A program made the translations under genes and the position numbers. DNA of 64,000 bases from NCBI RefSeq assembly GCF_004745635.1, contig NZ_SRLB01000009.1, positions 211,001 through 275,000 of the forward strand. Direction: 5' to 3'. The notes under the pieces were generated by a model. The model did no database searches, had not been told where the DNA came from, and saw only the letters and a program-made list of their open reading frames with translations. This stretch comes from Methylobacterium nonmethylotrophicum. Its GTDB lineage: Bacteria > Pseudomonadota > Alphaproteobacteria > Rhizobiales > Beijerinckiaceae. Of the stretch, positions 19,254 to 27,957 are shown one piece after another (the first letter of the stretch is position 1; each line of letters opens with the position of its first letter).

Positions 19254-20041
19254 GTCCCGGCAGCATGAGTCCCGGCAGCACGAGCCCCGCGATCGCGCTG
19301 TCGGGCGTCCACAAGAGCTTCGGCCCGGCCAAGATCATCAACGGCGTCGACCTGAGCGTGCCTGCGGGCGAGCGCCACGCCATCATCGGCCCGAACGGCG
19401 CCGGCAAGTCGACCCTGTTCCACCTGATCAGCGGCCGCTTCGCGCCGACGAGCGGCACGATTCGGCTCGAGGGCCGCGACATCACCGGCTGGCGCCCGGC
19501 GGCGATCAACCGGGCCGGCCTCGCCCGCAGCTTCCAGGTCACCAACATCTTCCCCAAGCTCACCGTGTGGGAGAACGTCCGCAGCGCGGTCCTGCGGGCG
19601 ATGGGCCACGGCCCCTCGTTCTGGCGCGGGGTCGAGAGCCTGCCCGGGGTGGCCGAGCGCACGGAGGAGATCCTGTCGCGCATCCGCCTCGGCCACCGCG
19701 CCTCGGTGGCGGCGGGGCTGCTGGCCTATGCCGAGCAGCGGGCGCTCGAGATCGGCATCGCGATCGCGAGCGACGCCCGGGTCATCCTCCTCGACGAGCC
19801 GATGGCCGGCATGAGCCACAGCGAGAGCGAGCACGCGACCCAGCTCATCCGCGAGGTGACGACCGGGCGCACGCTCCTGATGGTCGAGCACGACATGGCG
19901 GTGGTGTTCGGGCTCGCCGACCGCATCTCGGTCCTGGTCTACGGCCGGATCATCGCCACCGACACGCCCGCCCGCATCCGGGAGAACCGCGCCGTGCAGG
20001 AAGCCTATCTCGGCGTCGCCACCGGGGAGCAGGCCGCGTGA
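19250..20041 (+). CDS. ABC transporter ATP-binding protein (LivG family)
   Basis: Cytoplasmic ATPase of 263 residues. Walker A GPNGAGKST, Walker B VILLDEP, and H-loop VEHDM are intact. The signature is the variant LAYAEQRALEIG, seen in one LivG subgroup. A perfect 15-bp tandem duplication at the start gives two in-frame ATGs (19250 and 19265), each followed by SPGS. The first overlaps the LivM stop as ATGA. The stop overlaps the next ATPase as GTGA. Confidence 0.92.
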   Translation: MSPGSMSPGSTSPAIALSGVHKSFGPAKIINGVDLSVPAGERHAIIGPNGAGKSTLFHLISGRFAPTSGTIRLEGRDITGWRPAAINRAGLARSFQVTNIFPKLTVWENVRSAVLRAMGHGPSFWRGVESLPGVAERTEEILSRIRLGHRASVAAGLLAYAEQRALEIGIAIASDARVILLDEPMAGMSHSESEHATQLIREVTTGRTLLMVEHDMAVVFGLADRISVLVYGRIIATDTPARIRENRAVQEAYLGVATGEQAA

Positions 20042-20778
20042 GCGCCGCCCTCGCGATGCCGGCCGTTGGAGCAGCGCCCGCCCTCCTCGAGGTCGAGGAC
20101 CTGCACGCCTATTACGGCAAGAGCCACATCCTGCAGGGGGTGAGCTTCCGGGTCGGCGCCGGCGAGATCGTGTCGATCCTCGGCCGCAACGGGGTCGGCC
20201 GCTCGACGACCCTCAAGGCGATCATGGGCGACGTGCCGCCCCGCGGCCGGATCCGCTTCAAGGGCCAGCCGATCGCCGGCCTGAAGCCCTACGCGGTCGC
20301 CCGCCGGGGCCTCGGCTACGTGCCGGAGGAACGGGCGATCTTCCCCAAGCTCACGGTGCGCCAGAACCTGGCGCTCGGCGAGAAGAGCGGGAAGCGCGGC
20401 GGGCGCTGGTCCTATGCCGACATCTTCCGGCTGTTCCCGCGGCTCGAGGAGCGGATCGACACGCCCGGCGGCGTGCTCTCGGGCGGCGAGCAGCAGATGC
20501 TCACGATCTGCCGCACCCTGATGGGCGATCCCGACCTGATCATGATCGACGAGCCGACGGAAGGGCTCTCGCCCCAGATGGTCGCCCGCGTCGCCGAGAT
20601 GATCGGCGAGATCGCCGCCCGCGGCGTCTCGGTGCTCCTGGTCGAGCAGAAGCTCACCATTGCGCTGAAGCTGTCGCAGCGCCTCTACGTGATGGGCCAC
20701 GGCCAGGTGGTGTTCGAGGGCACGCCCGCCGCACTCAGCGCCAACGAAGCGGTGCGGCGGGAGTGGCTGGAGGTCTGA
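20038..20778 (+). CDS. ABC transporter ATP-binding protein (LivF family), Walker A Lys replaced by Arg
   Basis: Second ATPase of the importer, 246 residues, starting at a GTG that overlaps the LivG stop. The signature LSGGEQQ, Walker B LIMIDEP and H-loop region VEQKL are normal. The Walker A reads GRNGVGRST: Arg55 (codon CGC at 20200) stands where Lys is almost universal. In many ATPases Lys-to-Arg at this site weakens or abolishes hydrolysis, so one half of the dimer may be impaired. All other motifs and the frame are intact, so it is not obviously a pseudogene. Confidence 0.9.
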   Translation: MSAALAMPAVGAAPALLEVEDLHAYYGKSHILQGVSFRVGAGEIVSILGRNGVGRSTTLKAIMGDVPPRGRIRFKGQPIAGLKPYAVARRGLGYVPEERAIFPKLTVRQNLALGEKSGKRGGRWSYADIFRLFPRLEERIDTPGGVLSGGEQQMLTICRTLMGDPDLIMIDEPTEGLSPQMVARVAEMIGEIAARGVSVLLVEQKLTIALKLSQRLYVMGHGQVVFEGTPAALSANEAVRREWLEV

Positions 20779-20843
20779 GAAAAACCCAGGCCGGAAAATC
20801 CAGGCCGAAAAATCCACGTCACTGTCCGGATATCTCCCTCCCG

Positions 20844-20928
20844 CGACCTCATCCTGAGGACACGGGAGGGCCATCACGAACCGGGCCTCGAACGGGGTCG
20901 CTCGATGCGAACCGGTTCGAGGCCCGAT
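20844..20928. repeat. Partial family-A repeat and convergent terminator
   Basis: Begins with the CGACCTCATCCTGAGG arm seen in the longer palindromes near 25.5, 40.9 and 48.6 kb, but lacks the matching right arm. A second dyad, GGGCCTCGAAC / GGTTCGAGGCCC, follows. It lies between the converging importer operon and the FKBP gene, and may serve as their terminator. Confidence 0.5.
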
Positions 20929-20985
20929 CCGATCAAGATATCTTCACGGGACCGACGCCGCCATCGGCACCGGCATTCGGCCTGC

Positions 20986-21408
20986 TCAGCGCACGCCGAG
21001 CAGCTCGACGTCGAACATCAGCGTCGCGTTCGGCGGGATCACGCCGCCGGCGCCGCGGGCGCCGTAGCCGAGGTCGGGCGGGATCACCAGGGTGCGCTTG
21101 CCGCCGACCTTCATGGTCGACAGGCCCTCGTCCCAGCCCTTGATGACCTGGCCGGTGCCGACCGCGAAGTTGAGCGGCTGCTTCCGGTCGAGCGAGCTGT
21201 CGAACTTCGCGCCCTTCTTGCCGTCCTGGTAGAGCCAGCCGGTGTAGTGGACGCTGACGGTCTGGCCGGTCTTCGGCTGCGGGCCGGTGCCGACCACCTC
21301 GTCCTTGTACTGGAGGCCGGACGGGGCGGTGGTGAACGACGCTGCGGAGGCTGAGGCGGTCATGGCGATCGTGAGGGCTCCGACAAGGGAGAAGGGCGAA
21401 CGGCGCAT
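20986..21408 (-). CDS. FKBP-type peptidyl-prolyl cis-trans isomerase, exported
   Basis: A 140-residue isomerase with a signal peptide ([18 protein letters not shown], cut near residue 22) and one FKBP domain. Family blocks are [52 protein letters not shown] and the C-terminal FDVELLGVR. It acts on proline bonds of exported proteins in the periplasm. The ATG at 21408 starts the signal peptide. Confidence 0.93.
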   Translation of the reverse strand: MRRSPFSLVGALTIAMTASASAASFTTAPSGLQYKDEVVGTGPQPKTGQTVSVHYTGWLYQDGKKGAKFDSSLDRKQPLNFAVGTGQVIKGWDEGLSTMKVGGKRTLVIPPDLGYGARGAGGVIPPNATLMFDVELLGVR

Positions 21409-21475
21409 CGGGAAGATCGTTCCTGTTCGTGAGGCCCCGGAGGTAGGGCATCGCCGGCCGGACCGGAAGCCCCGG

Positions 21476-22228
21476 TCAGGCAAGCGGCAGCGCCTCCGGA
21501 TCGATCGCCCCGCCCTCGGCCCAGGCGAGGAGCAGCGCCCGCACCGCCTCCGGATCGGCGAGGCGGTGGCGCGCGACCGTCTCGCCGGGCCCGACCCGCA
21601 CGCTGATCCCGCCATCCTGGTTGACCGGCACGAAGGCCTTCTCGTCGGTGAGGTCGTCGCCGATGAACACCGCCCGGCGCCCCGCATAGGGCGGCTCGCG
21701 CAGGAAGGCCCGGATGGCGTGGCCCTTGGTGGCGCTGGCGGGCAGGATCTCGGCTACCGCCTTGCCGCGCTGCAGCCGGTAGGCATCGCCGAGCGCGCCG
21801 GCGACCAGCTCGATGGCCTCCTGCGCACGGGCGGCGGCGTCCTCGCCGGCGAGGCGCCAGTGCACGGCCACCGAGCAGCCCTTGTCCTCGATCAGCACGC
21901 CGTCGAGGTCCGCCACCGCCTGCTGCAGGGTGCCGACCCCCTCGCGCAGGGCCGGATGCGAGGCCGGATCGCCGCCCACGATCCGGCCGCCGAGGCGCTG
22001 CTCGACCCCGTGCAGGCCGCCGACATCGAAGCGCTCCGGCGCCAGGAAGCCGTCGATCGTGGCGATCGGACGCCCGGTCACCAGCGCCAGCGCCCCTCCG
22101 AGGCGGGTGCGCAGCCGTTCCAGGCCGGAGGGGAGGGCGGGCGGGACCACGACCTGGTCCGGGCGGGGCGCGATGTCGACGAGGGTGCCGTCGAAGTCGA
22201 GGAAGAGCGCATAGGCGGACTCGGTCAA
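21476..22228 (-). CDS. otsB: Trehalose-6-phosphate phosphatase
   Basis: Removes phosphate from trehalose 6-phosphate, the last step of trehalose synthesis for osmoprotection. HAD motifs: [18 protein letters not shown] (nucleophile Asp), LVTGRP (motif II), and [10 protein letters not shown] (motif IV). GGLHGVEQR is the OtsB-specific segment. About 250 residues from a TTG at 22228 fits the family; the frame is open to 22372, but that part is Arg/Pro-rich. No otsA is adjacent. The window also holds a GH15 enzyme, some members of which are trehalases. Confidence 0.88.
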   Translation of the reverse strand: MTESAYALFLDFDGTLVDIAPRPDQVVVPPALPSGLERLRTRLGGALALVTGRPIATIDGFLAPERFDVGGLHGVEQRLGGRIVGGDPASHPALREGVGTLQQAVADLDGVLIEDKGCSVAVHWRLAGEDAAARAQEAIELVAGALGDAYRLQRGKAVAEILPASATKGHAIRAFLREPPYAGRRAVFIGDDLTDEKAFVPVNQDGGISVRVGPGETVARHRLADPEAVRALLLAWAEGGAIDPEALPLA

Positions 22229-22726
22229 GGGATCACGTCTCCCGTCGCTGCCGGAGGTCGCCGGACGAGACGCCGCAACCGGCCCGGGCGCCGCATCGGA
22301 TTGTCGCGTCGCACCCGGACATCGCGCCGGCCCGCCGCGGCGGCGGCGCGAGGGGAGCTTCGTGAGCTGCACTTAAACCGCAACCGGCCTCGCGGAGCAA
22401 AGCGGGGAAGAGCCCGGCGGGACGGCATCGTGTCGCGGGCCGGTCACGGCCGCAGCAGCCGGACAGCAACGCGCCGCGTTCTCGCTGACGGTTGTCCTAG
22501 CGTTGCCCCAGCTTCGAGCCGCCTGCCTCACGCTCGCCGGGAAGCTTTGGCAACCGGCGCATCCGGGGCGGTCGTGGACGTCGACGCGCCGCACGGCCCG
22601 CCAATGCTCGCGACCTGGCGCCCGGGCCCGGCGAAATCGCAGTGTCTAACAGTCATCTCCTAATAGGATGTCACGCGGTAACCTTTGATTCAAGCCCGTA
22701 TGCTTTTTGATAGGGGGGACGGTCTC
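22229..22726. other. Divergent intergenic region
   Basis: About 500 bp between otsB and the GGDEF/EAL gene. It must hold both promoters. I see no RNA gene, operator or repeat that I can support. Confidence 0.35.
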
Positions 22727-24718
22727 GTGGGCGGCCGGCCCGAACGGGGTGGACGCGCAGTGCGCAGGATGCAGACGATCGTCGACCTGTTCCGGGTCGA
22801 CAGTTCCAACCCGGACCTGATGCGGGCGCAGATGCGCGCGCTGCACAACCAGGTGCCGCTTCTCTACGCCATCCTGGGCATCAACTCGACGGCGGTCGCG
22901 GTCACCTATCTGGGCGTCGCGCCGGACCGGATCACCCTCTACCCGCTCGGCGCTCTCCTGACGGTGTGCGGCCTGCGCCTCGCGCTGTGGCTGCGCCGGC
23001 GCCACCTCCCCATCGACGAGGAACGGACGCCCGCCAAGCTTCGCACCACGGTGGCGCTGGCCGGCATCCTGGCGGCGGGCTTCATGTCCTGGGGCGTCGC
23101 GCTGATGCAATACGGCGACGCCTACGCGCAGGCGCACGTGCTGCTCTACGTCTCCACCACCATGATCGCCTGCGCGTTCTGCCTCGCCCATCTGCGGGCC
23201 GCGGCCCTGCTGGTGACGGCGATCGTGGTGATCCCGTTCTGTCTGCATGTCGGGAACACCGACAACCATGTCATGCGGGCCATTGCCCTCAACCTGCTGA
23301 TCGTCGGCGGCGCCCTCGCCTTCGTGCTGGTGACCTATCACCGCGACTTCACCCGGCTGATCGGGCAGCAGGTCGAGCTCGAGCGGCTGAGCCGGGAGAA
23401 CCTGCGGCTCGCCAACCTCGACACCCTGACCGGACTGCCCAACCGCCGCAGCTTCTTCGCCTCCCTGGACGAGGCGGCGGCGGAGGCGGAGGGGAGCGGC
23501 GAGCCTTTCGTCGTCGGCCTCGTCGACCTCGACGGCTTCAAGCCGGTGAACGACGCCCACGGGCACGGCGCCGGCGACGCCGTCTTGCAGGAGACCGCCC
23601 GCCGCCTTCTGGGGGTGGTGGGAGAGGCGGGCGTGGTGGCGCGCCTCGGCGGCGACGAGTTCGGCCTCATCCTCCGGAGCGTGAACGGCGCGGCCGCGAT
23701 CGAGCGCGTCGGCACGGCAATCCGCACGGCGCTCGCGGCGCCGTTCCGGCTGCCCCACGGCGGCAGCGCCCAGATCGGCGCCTCGATCGGTTTCGCGACC
23801 CGTCCGGAGGCCGGCCGCAAGGCGGCTTTGCTGGTCGAGCGGGCGGATTACGCCCTGTACTACGCCAAGGCCCATCACCGGGGCACCGCCGTGCTGTTCA
23901 GCGTCGAGCACGAGACCCAGCTGCGCTCGCAGAGCGTGATCGAGCAGGCCCTGCGCCACGCCGACCTGTCGCAGGAGATGGCGCTGGTCTACCAGCCGAT
24001 CGTCGACGTGCGCACCGGCCGCACAGTGGCGTTCGAGGCCCTGGCGCGGTGGACCAGCCCGGATGTCGGGCCGGTCTCCCCGGCGGTCTTCGTGCCGATC
24101 GCGGAGCGTTCGGGCCTCATCACCCGCATCACCGAGGTGCTGCTCGGCCAGGCGCTCGCCGCCGCGAAGGCCTGGCCCGACCGGGTCGCCCTGTCCTTCA
24201 ACCTGTCGATGGCGGATGTCGCCTCGCCGCAGGCCGCCGCCGGCATCGTGGCGGCGATCCGGGCGAGCGGCCTGGCGCCCGGGCGGGTGATCCTGGAGGC
24301 GACCGAGACCGCGCTGATCCAGGACGTGGCCCAGGCGCAGCGCGTGCTCGAGACCCTGAAGGCGAACGGCATCGCCATCGCGCTCGACGATTTCGGCACC
24401 GGATACTCGTCCCTGAGCTACGTCCACCGCCTGCCCATCGACAAGCTCAAGATCGACCGCAGCTTCACCAGCGAGATCACCACCGACCGGGCCTGCCGCG
24501 ACATCGTGACGTCGATCGTGGCGCTCGCCCGCAACCTGACGCTCGATTGCGTGGTGGAGGGGATCGAGACCCCCGAGCAGGCCCGCCTGCTGGAGAGCCT
24601 CGGCTGCGTCCTGATGCAGGGGTACCATTTCCACCGGCCGATGGGCTTTTCCGACACCCTGCGCTACCTCGACGCCGAGGCGGTGCGGTCCATCCGGGCG
24701 GTCCAGGCCGTCGCCTGA
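22727..24718 (+). CDS. Membrane-anchored GGDEF-EAL protein
   Basis: Predicted c-di-GMP turnover enzyme of about 663 residues. The N-terminal 190 residues hold five or six hydrophobic segments that do not match a sensor I recognise. The GGDEF domain has an intact RLGGDEFGL active site and starts at LDTLTGLPNRRSFF. The EAL domain has FEALARW, the ATETALIQD metal-ligand region, and LDDFGTGYSSLSYV. Both halves therefore look catalytically competent. The GTG at 22727 has a GGGGGGA site 7 bp upstream; ATGs at 22700 and 22769 are alternatives. Confidence 0.87.
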   Translation: MGGRPERGGRAVRRMQTIVDLFRVDSSNPDLMRAQMRALHNQVPLLYAILGINSTAVAVTYLGVAPDRITLYPLGALLTVCGLRLALWLRRRHLPIDEERTPAKLRTTVALAGILAAGFMSWGVALMQYGDAYAQAHVLLYVSTTMIACAFCLAHLRAAALLVTAIVVIPFCLHVGNTDNHVMRAIALNLLIVGGALAFVLVTYHRDFTRLIGQQVELERLSRENLRLANLDTLTGLPNRRSFFASLDEAAAEAEGSGEPFVVGLVDLDGFKPVNDAHGHGAGDAVLQETARRLLGVVGEAGVVARLGGDEFGLILRSVNGAAAIERVGTAIRTALAAPFRLPHGGSAQIGASIGFATRPEAGRKAALLVERADYALYYAKAHHRGTAVLFSVEHETQLRSQSVIEQALRHADLSQEMALVYQPIVDVRTGRTVAFEALARWTSPDVGPVSPAVFVPIAERSGLITRITEVLLGQALAAAKAWPDRVALSFNLSMADVASPQAAAGIVAAIRASGLAPGRVILEATETALIQDVAQAQRVLETLKANGIAIALDDFGTGYSSLSYVHRLPIDKLKIDRSFTSEITTDRACRDIVTSIVALARNLTLDCVVEGIETPEQARLLESLGCVLMQGYHFHRPMGFSDTLRYLDAEAVRSIRAVQAVA

Positions 24719-24753
24719 CCGCTTCGGTTGCGCCCGGGAGGAAGGCAGGGGCG

Positions 24754-25407
24754 ATGCTCACCTACGCGATCGGCGACGTCCACGGGCGCGCCGATCTCCT
24801 CGGGCTGCTGCTCGCCCGGATCGAGGCGCACCGCGCCGGACGGCCGCGCCGCATCGTGTGTCTCGGCGACGTCATCGACCGCGGCCCCGACAGCGCCGGC
24901 GCGGTCGCGCTCCTGCGGGAGCTCCAGGCCCGGGAGCCCGGGGCGGTGACCTGCCTGATGGGCAACCACGAGGCGCTGCTGCTCGATGCGGTCGCCGGCG
25001 CCCGTCCCGACCTGTGGCGGATCAACGGCGGGGCTGCGACCCTCGCCTCCTACGGCGTCGCGCAGGCCGGCGACCTGCCCGACGACATCGTCGCCTGGAT
25101 CGCCGCCCTGCCGACCCTGCACGGGGACGCGCAGCGCTGGTACGTCCATGGCGGCCTCGACCCGGCGCTGGGCGCCGAGGCGAGCGACCGCGAGACCCGG
25201 CTGTGGATGCGCGAGCCGTTCCTCTCCGCCGGCCACGATTTCGGCCGCCACGTCGTGCACGGGCACACCCCGACGCGGACCGGGCGGCCGGAGCTGAAGG
25301 CCTACCGCACGAACCTCGACACGGGCGCGGTGTTCGGCGGTCCCCTCACCGCCGGCGTGTTCACCGAGGAGCAGGGGCCGCCGGTGGAGATCCTGGCGGT
25401 GCGGTAG
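24754..25407 (+). CDS. Metallophosphoesterase / Ser-Thr phosphatase (PP2A-like)
   Basis: A 217-residue cytoplasmic phosphatase with the full calcineurin-like metal set in order: GDVHGR (residues 7-12), GDVIDRGPDS, MGNHE, VHGG and VHGHTPT. The compact size and LWMREPF block resemble bacterial PrpA/ApaH-like protein phosphatases. The ATG at 24754 has a GGAGGAAGG stretch about 10 bp upstream, and it lies 35 bp after the GGDEF/EAL gene, so co-transcription is plausible. Confidence 0.85.
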   Translation: MLTYAIGDVHGRADLLGLLLARIEAHRAGRPRRIVCLGDVIDRGPDSAGAVALLRELQAREPGAVTCLMGNHEALLLDAVAGARPDLWRINGGAATLASYGVAQAGDLPDDIVAWIAALPTLHGDAQRWYVHGGLDPALGAEASDRETRLWMREPFLSAGHDFGRHVVHGHTPTRTGRPELKAYRTNLDTGAVFGGPLTAGVFTEEQGPPVEILAVR

Positions 25408-25496
25408 GGCGATCGTCGGACAAGGATTCGCGCAGTTTCTCAGAGCTTGTTTGATTACTAAAACTGCATCGCACAGGTCTGTTCCGTCCCAGCCAC

Positions 25497-25635
25497 AACC
25501 TCATCCTGAGGTGCTGGCGATCGAAGATCGCACGTGAAAGGAGCCTCGATGGAGGGCTCCAGATACCACTGCGATTGCTGGAGGCCTCCTTCGAGGTCAG
25601 TCGATGTTCATCGACTGACACCTCAGGATGAGGTT
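25497..25635. repeat. Long palindromic intergenic repeat, family A copy 1
   Basis: Arms AACCTCATCCTGAGGTG and CACCTCAGGATGAGGTT face each other around inner inverted blocks (GGAGCCTCGATGGAGGGCTCC versus GGAGGCCTCCTTCGAGG) and a small GATCGAAGATC palindrome. Weaker complementarity extends out to about 25440-25678. It fills most of the 390 bp between the phosphatase and the end of tkt. Copies occur near 40.9 and 48.6 kb. Confidence 0.75.
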
Positions 25636-25797
25636 GAGGTTGGGATAGTGTTGCCAAGCAGGTCAAACAGGCTCTCAGGCTCGCCGGATCCTCCGACCAC
25701 CGCGACATCACCGGTTCCGCCGCGCCGCGCCGGGATCTCCTCGAGCACGAGGAGGCCTGCCGGGTGAACCCGACAGGCCCCCGGGATCGCGTCCGCC

Positions 25798-27876
25798 TCA
25801 GCCCTTCTTCTTCGCCAACTGGGCGCGCGCGGCCTCCAGCACCTTCTCGGGGGTGAAGCCGAACTTGGTCTGCAGGTCCTTGATCGGCGCCGAGGAGCCG
25901 AAGGTGTGCATGCCCAGGATCGTGCCGGTGCTGCCGGCGTAGCGGTCCCAGCCGATCACCGAGCCCTGCTCGACCGCGACCCGCGCCGTCACCGCCGGCG
26001 GCAGCACGCCGTCGCGGTAGGCCTGGTCCTGCTGCTCGAACAGGTCCCAGGACGGCATCGAGACCACCCGGGCCTTCACGCCCTCGGCCGTCAGGGTCTC
26101 GTAGGCGCCGAGGCAGAGCTGCACCTCGGAGCCGGTGCCGATCAGGATCACGTCCGGCTGACCCCCGCCCGAATCGGCCAGCACGTAGGCGCCCTTCGCG
26201 ACCCCGGAGGCGGGGGCGTACTTTTGGCGGTCGACCGTCGGCAGCGGCTGGCGGCTCAGCGCCAGCACCGCCGGCTGGTGCTTGAGCTGCATGATCACCC
26301 GGTAGGCCTCCGCCACCTCGTTGGCGTCCGCGGGCCGGAAGGTGACGAGGCCCGGGATGGCGCGCAGGGCCAGCAGGTGCTCGACCGGCTGGTGGGTCGG
26401 CCCGTCCTCGCCCACGCCGATCGAATCGTGCGTGAAGACGTGGAAGACCGGCAGCTCCATCAGGGCGGCGAGGCGGATCGGCGGCCGCATGTAGTCGGAG
26501 AAGACCAGGAAGGTGGCGCCGAAGGCGCGCAGGCCCACGAGGCCGAGGCCGTTGACGATCGAGCCCATCGCGTGCTCGCGCACGCCGAAATGGATGTTGC
26601 GCCCGCCCGGGGTGAAGGGCCCGAGCGTCCCGGCCTCATCGCCCTCGAGCTTGGTCTTGTTCGACGGCGCGAGATCGGCCGAGCCGCCGAGCAGCCACGG
26701 CACGCGGTTGGCGAGCGCGTTGAGCACCTTGCCCGACGATTCGCGGGTCGCGAGCCCCTTGGCGTCCGCCGGGAAGACCGGGATGTCGGCATCCCAGCCC
26801 TCCGGCATCTCGCCGGCGAGATAGGCGGCGAGGTCCCGGGCGAGGTTCTTGTCGCCCGCCTTCACCTCCTCGACCAGCGCCAGCCATTCCTCGCGCAGGG
26901 CCTTGCCCCGGGTGCCGATGCCCTGGCGGAAATTGTCGTAGACGCCGTCCGGCACCAGGAACTGGGCGTCCTCCGGCCAGCCATAGGCGCGCTTGGCGCC
27001 CTTGACCTCGTCGGGGCCGAGGGCGTCCGAATGGGCCTTGGGCGTGCCCTGCTTCGTCGGTGCGCCGTAGCCGATCACCGAGTTGACGATGATCAGCGTC
27101 GGGCGGTCGCCCGATTGCAGGAAGGTCTCAAGGGCGTGGGCGACCGCCACCGTGTCGTTGGCGTCGGCGACGCGCAGCACCTGCCAGCCATAGGCCAGGA
27201 AGCGGGCGGCGACCTCCTCGCTGAAGGCGAGGTCGGTGTGGCCCTCGATCGTGATGGTGTTGTTGTCGTAGATCCAGCACAGGTTCGACAGGCGCAGGTG
27301 CCCGGCGATCGAGGCCGCCTCGGACGCCACGCCCTCCATCAGGTCGCCGTCGCTGCACATCGCGTAGACGTTGTAGTCGAAGAGCGGCCGGTCGCCGTAG
27401 GCCAGGCGCTCGCCGAGGAAGCGGCCGCCCATCGCCATGCCGACGGAGTTGGCGACGCCCTGGCCGAGGGGCCCGGTCGTGACCTCGACGCCGGTGGTGA
27501 AGTGGTACTCGGGGTGGCCCGGGGTGCGGCTGTCGAGCTGGCGGAACGACTTGATGTCCTCCAGGCTCACCGCCGGGGCGTTCGCCCCGTCCTTCTCCGC
27601 CACCTCGGCGAGGTGGAGCAGGCTGTAGAGCAGCATCGAGGCGTGGCCGACCGAAAGCACGAAGCGGTCGCGGTTCGGCCAGTGCGGATGCGCCGGGTCG
27701 TAGCGCAGGTAGCGGTTCCACAGGGTGAAGGCGACCGGGGCGAGCCCCAGGGGGGCGCCGGCATGGCCCGAATTCGCCTTCTGCACCGCGTCGATCGTCA
27801 GCGTGCGGATCGTGTCGATGCTGCGCTGGTCGATCTCGCTGGTGCCGGCCTTCGGCTTGGTGTCGGCTGCGCTCAT
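25798..27876 (-). CDS. tkt: Transketolase
   Basis: Thiamine-diphosphate enzyme of the pentose phosphate pathway (also of methylotrophic and Calvin-type sugar rearrangements), 692 residues. It shows NSGHAGAPLGLAP, the ThDP motif CSDGDLMEGVASEAAS, the pyrimidine-domain block VFTHDSIGVGEDGPTHQPVEHL (core DSIGVGEDGPTHQP), and a C-terminal IGTGSEVQLCL. The length is normal. The GH15 gene ends 81 bp upstream on the same strand. Confidence 0.96.
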   Translation of the reverse strand: MSAADTKPKAGTSEIDQRSIDTIRTLTIDAVQKANSGHAGAPLGLAPVAFTLWNRYLRYDPAHPHWPNRDRFVLSVGHASMLLYSLLHLAEVAEKDGANAPAVSLEDIKSFRQLDSRTPGHPEYHFTTGVEVTTGPLGQGVANSVGMAMGGRFLGERLAYGDRPLFDYNVYAMCSDGDLMEGVASEAASIAGHLRLSNLCWIYDNNTITIEGHTDLAFSEEVAARFLAYGWQVLRVADANDTVAVAHALETFLQSGDRPTLIIVNSVIGYGAPTKQGTPKAHSDALGPDEVKGAKRAYGWPEDAQFLVPDGVYDNFRQGIGTRGKALREEWLALVEEVKAGDKNLARDLAAYLAGEMPEGWDADIPVFPADAKGLATRESSGKVLNALANRVPWLLGGSADLAPSNKTKLEGDEAGTLGPFTPGGRNIHFGVREHAMGSIVNGLGLVGLRAFGATFLVFSDYMRPPIRLAALMELPVFHVFTHDSIGVGEDGPTHQPVEHLLALRAIPGLVTFRPADANEVAEAYRVIMQLKHQPAVLALSRQPLPTVDRQKYAPASGVAKGAYVLADSGGGQPDVILIGTGSEVQLCLGAYETLTAEGVKARVVSMPSWDLFEQQDQAYRDGVLPPAVTARVAVEQGSVIGWDRYAGSTGTILGMHTFGSSAPIKDLQTKFGFTPEKVLEAARAQLAKKKG

Positions 27877-27957
27877 CTGGGGCCTCGTGACTTGAGGATA
27901 GGGCAGGGCGCCGCGACCGGGTTCAGGTCGCGGCTTCCTGGGCCGCCTGCGGGTGCA

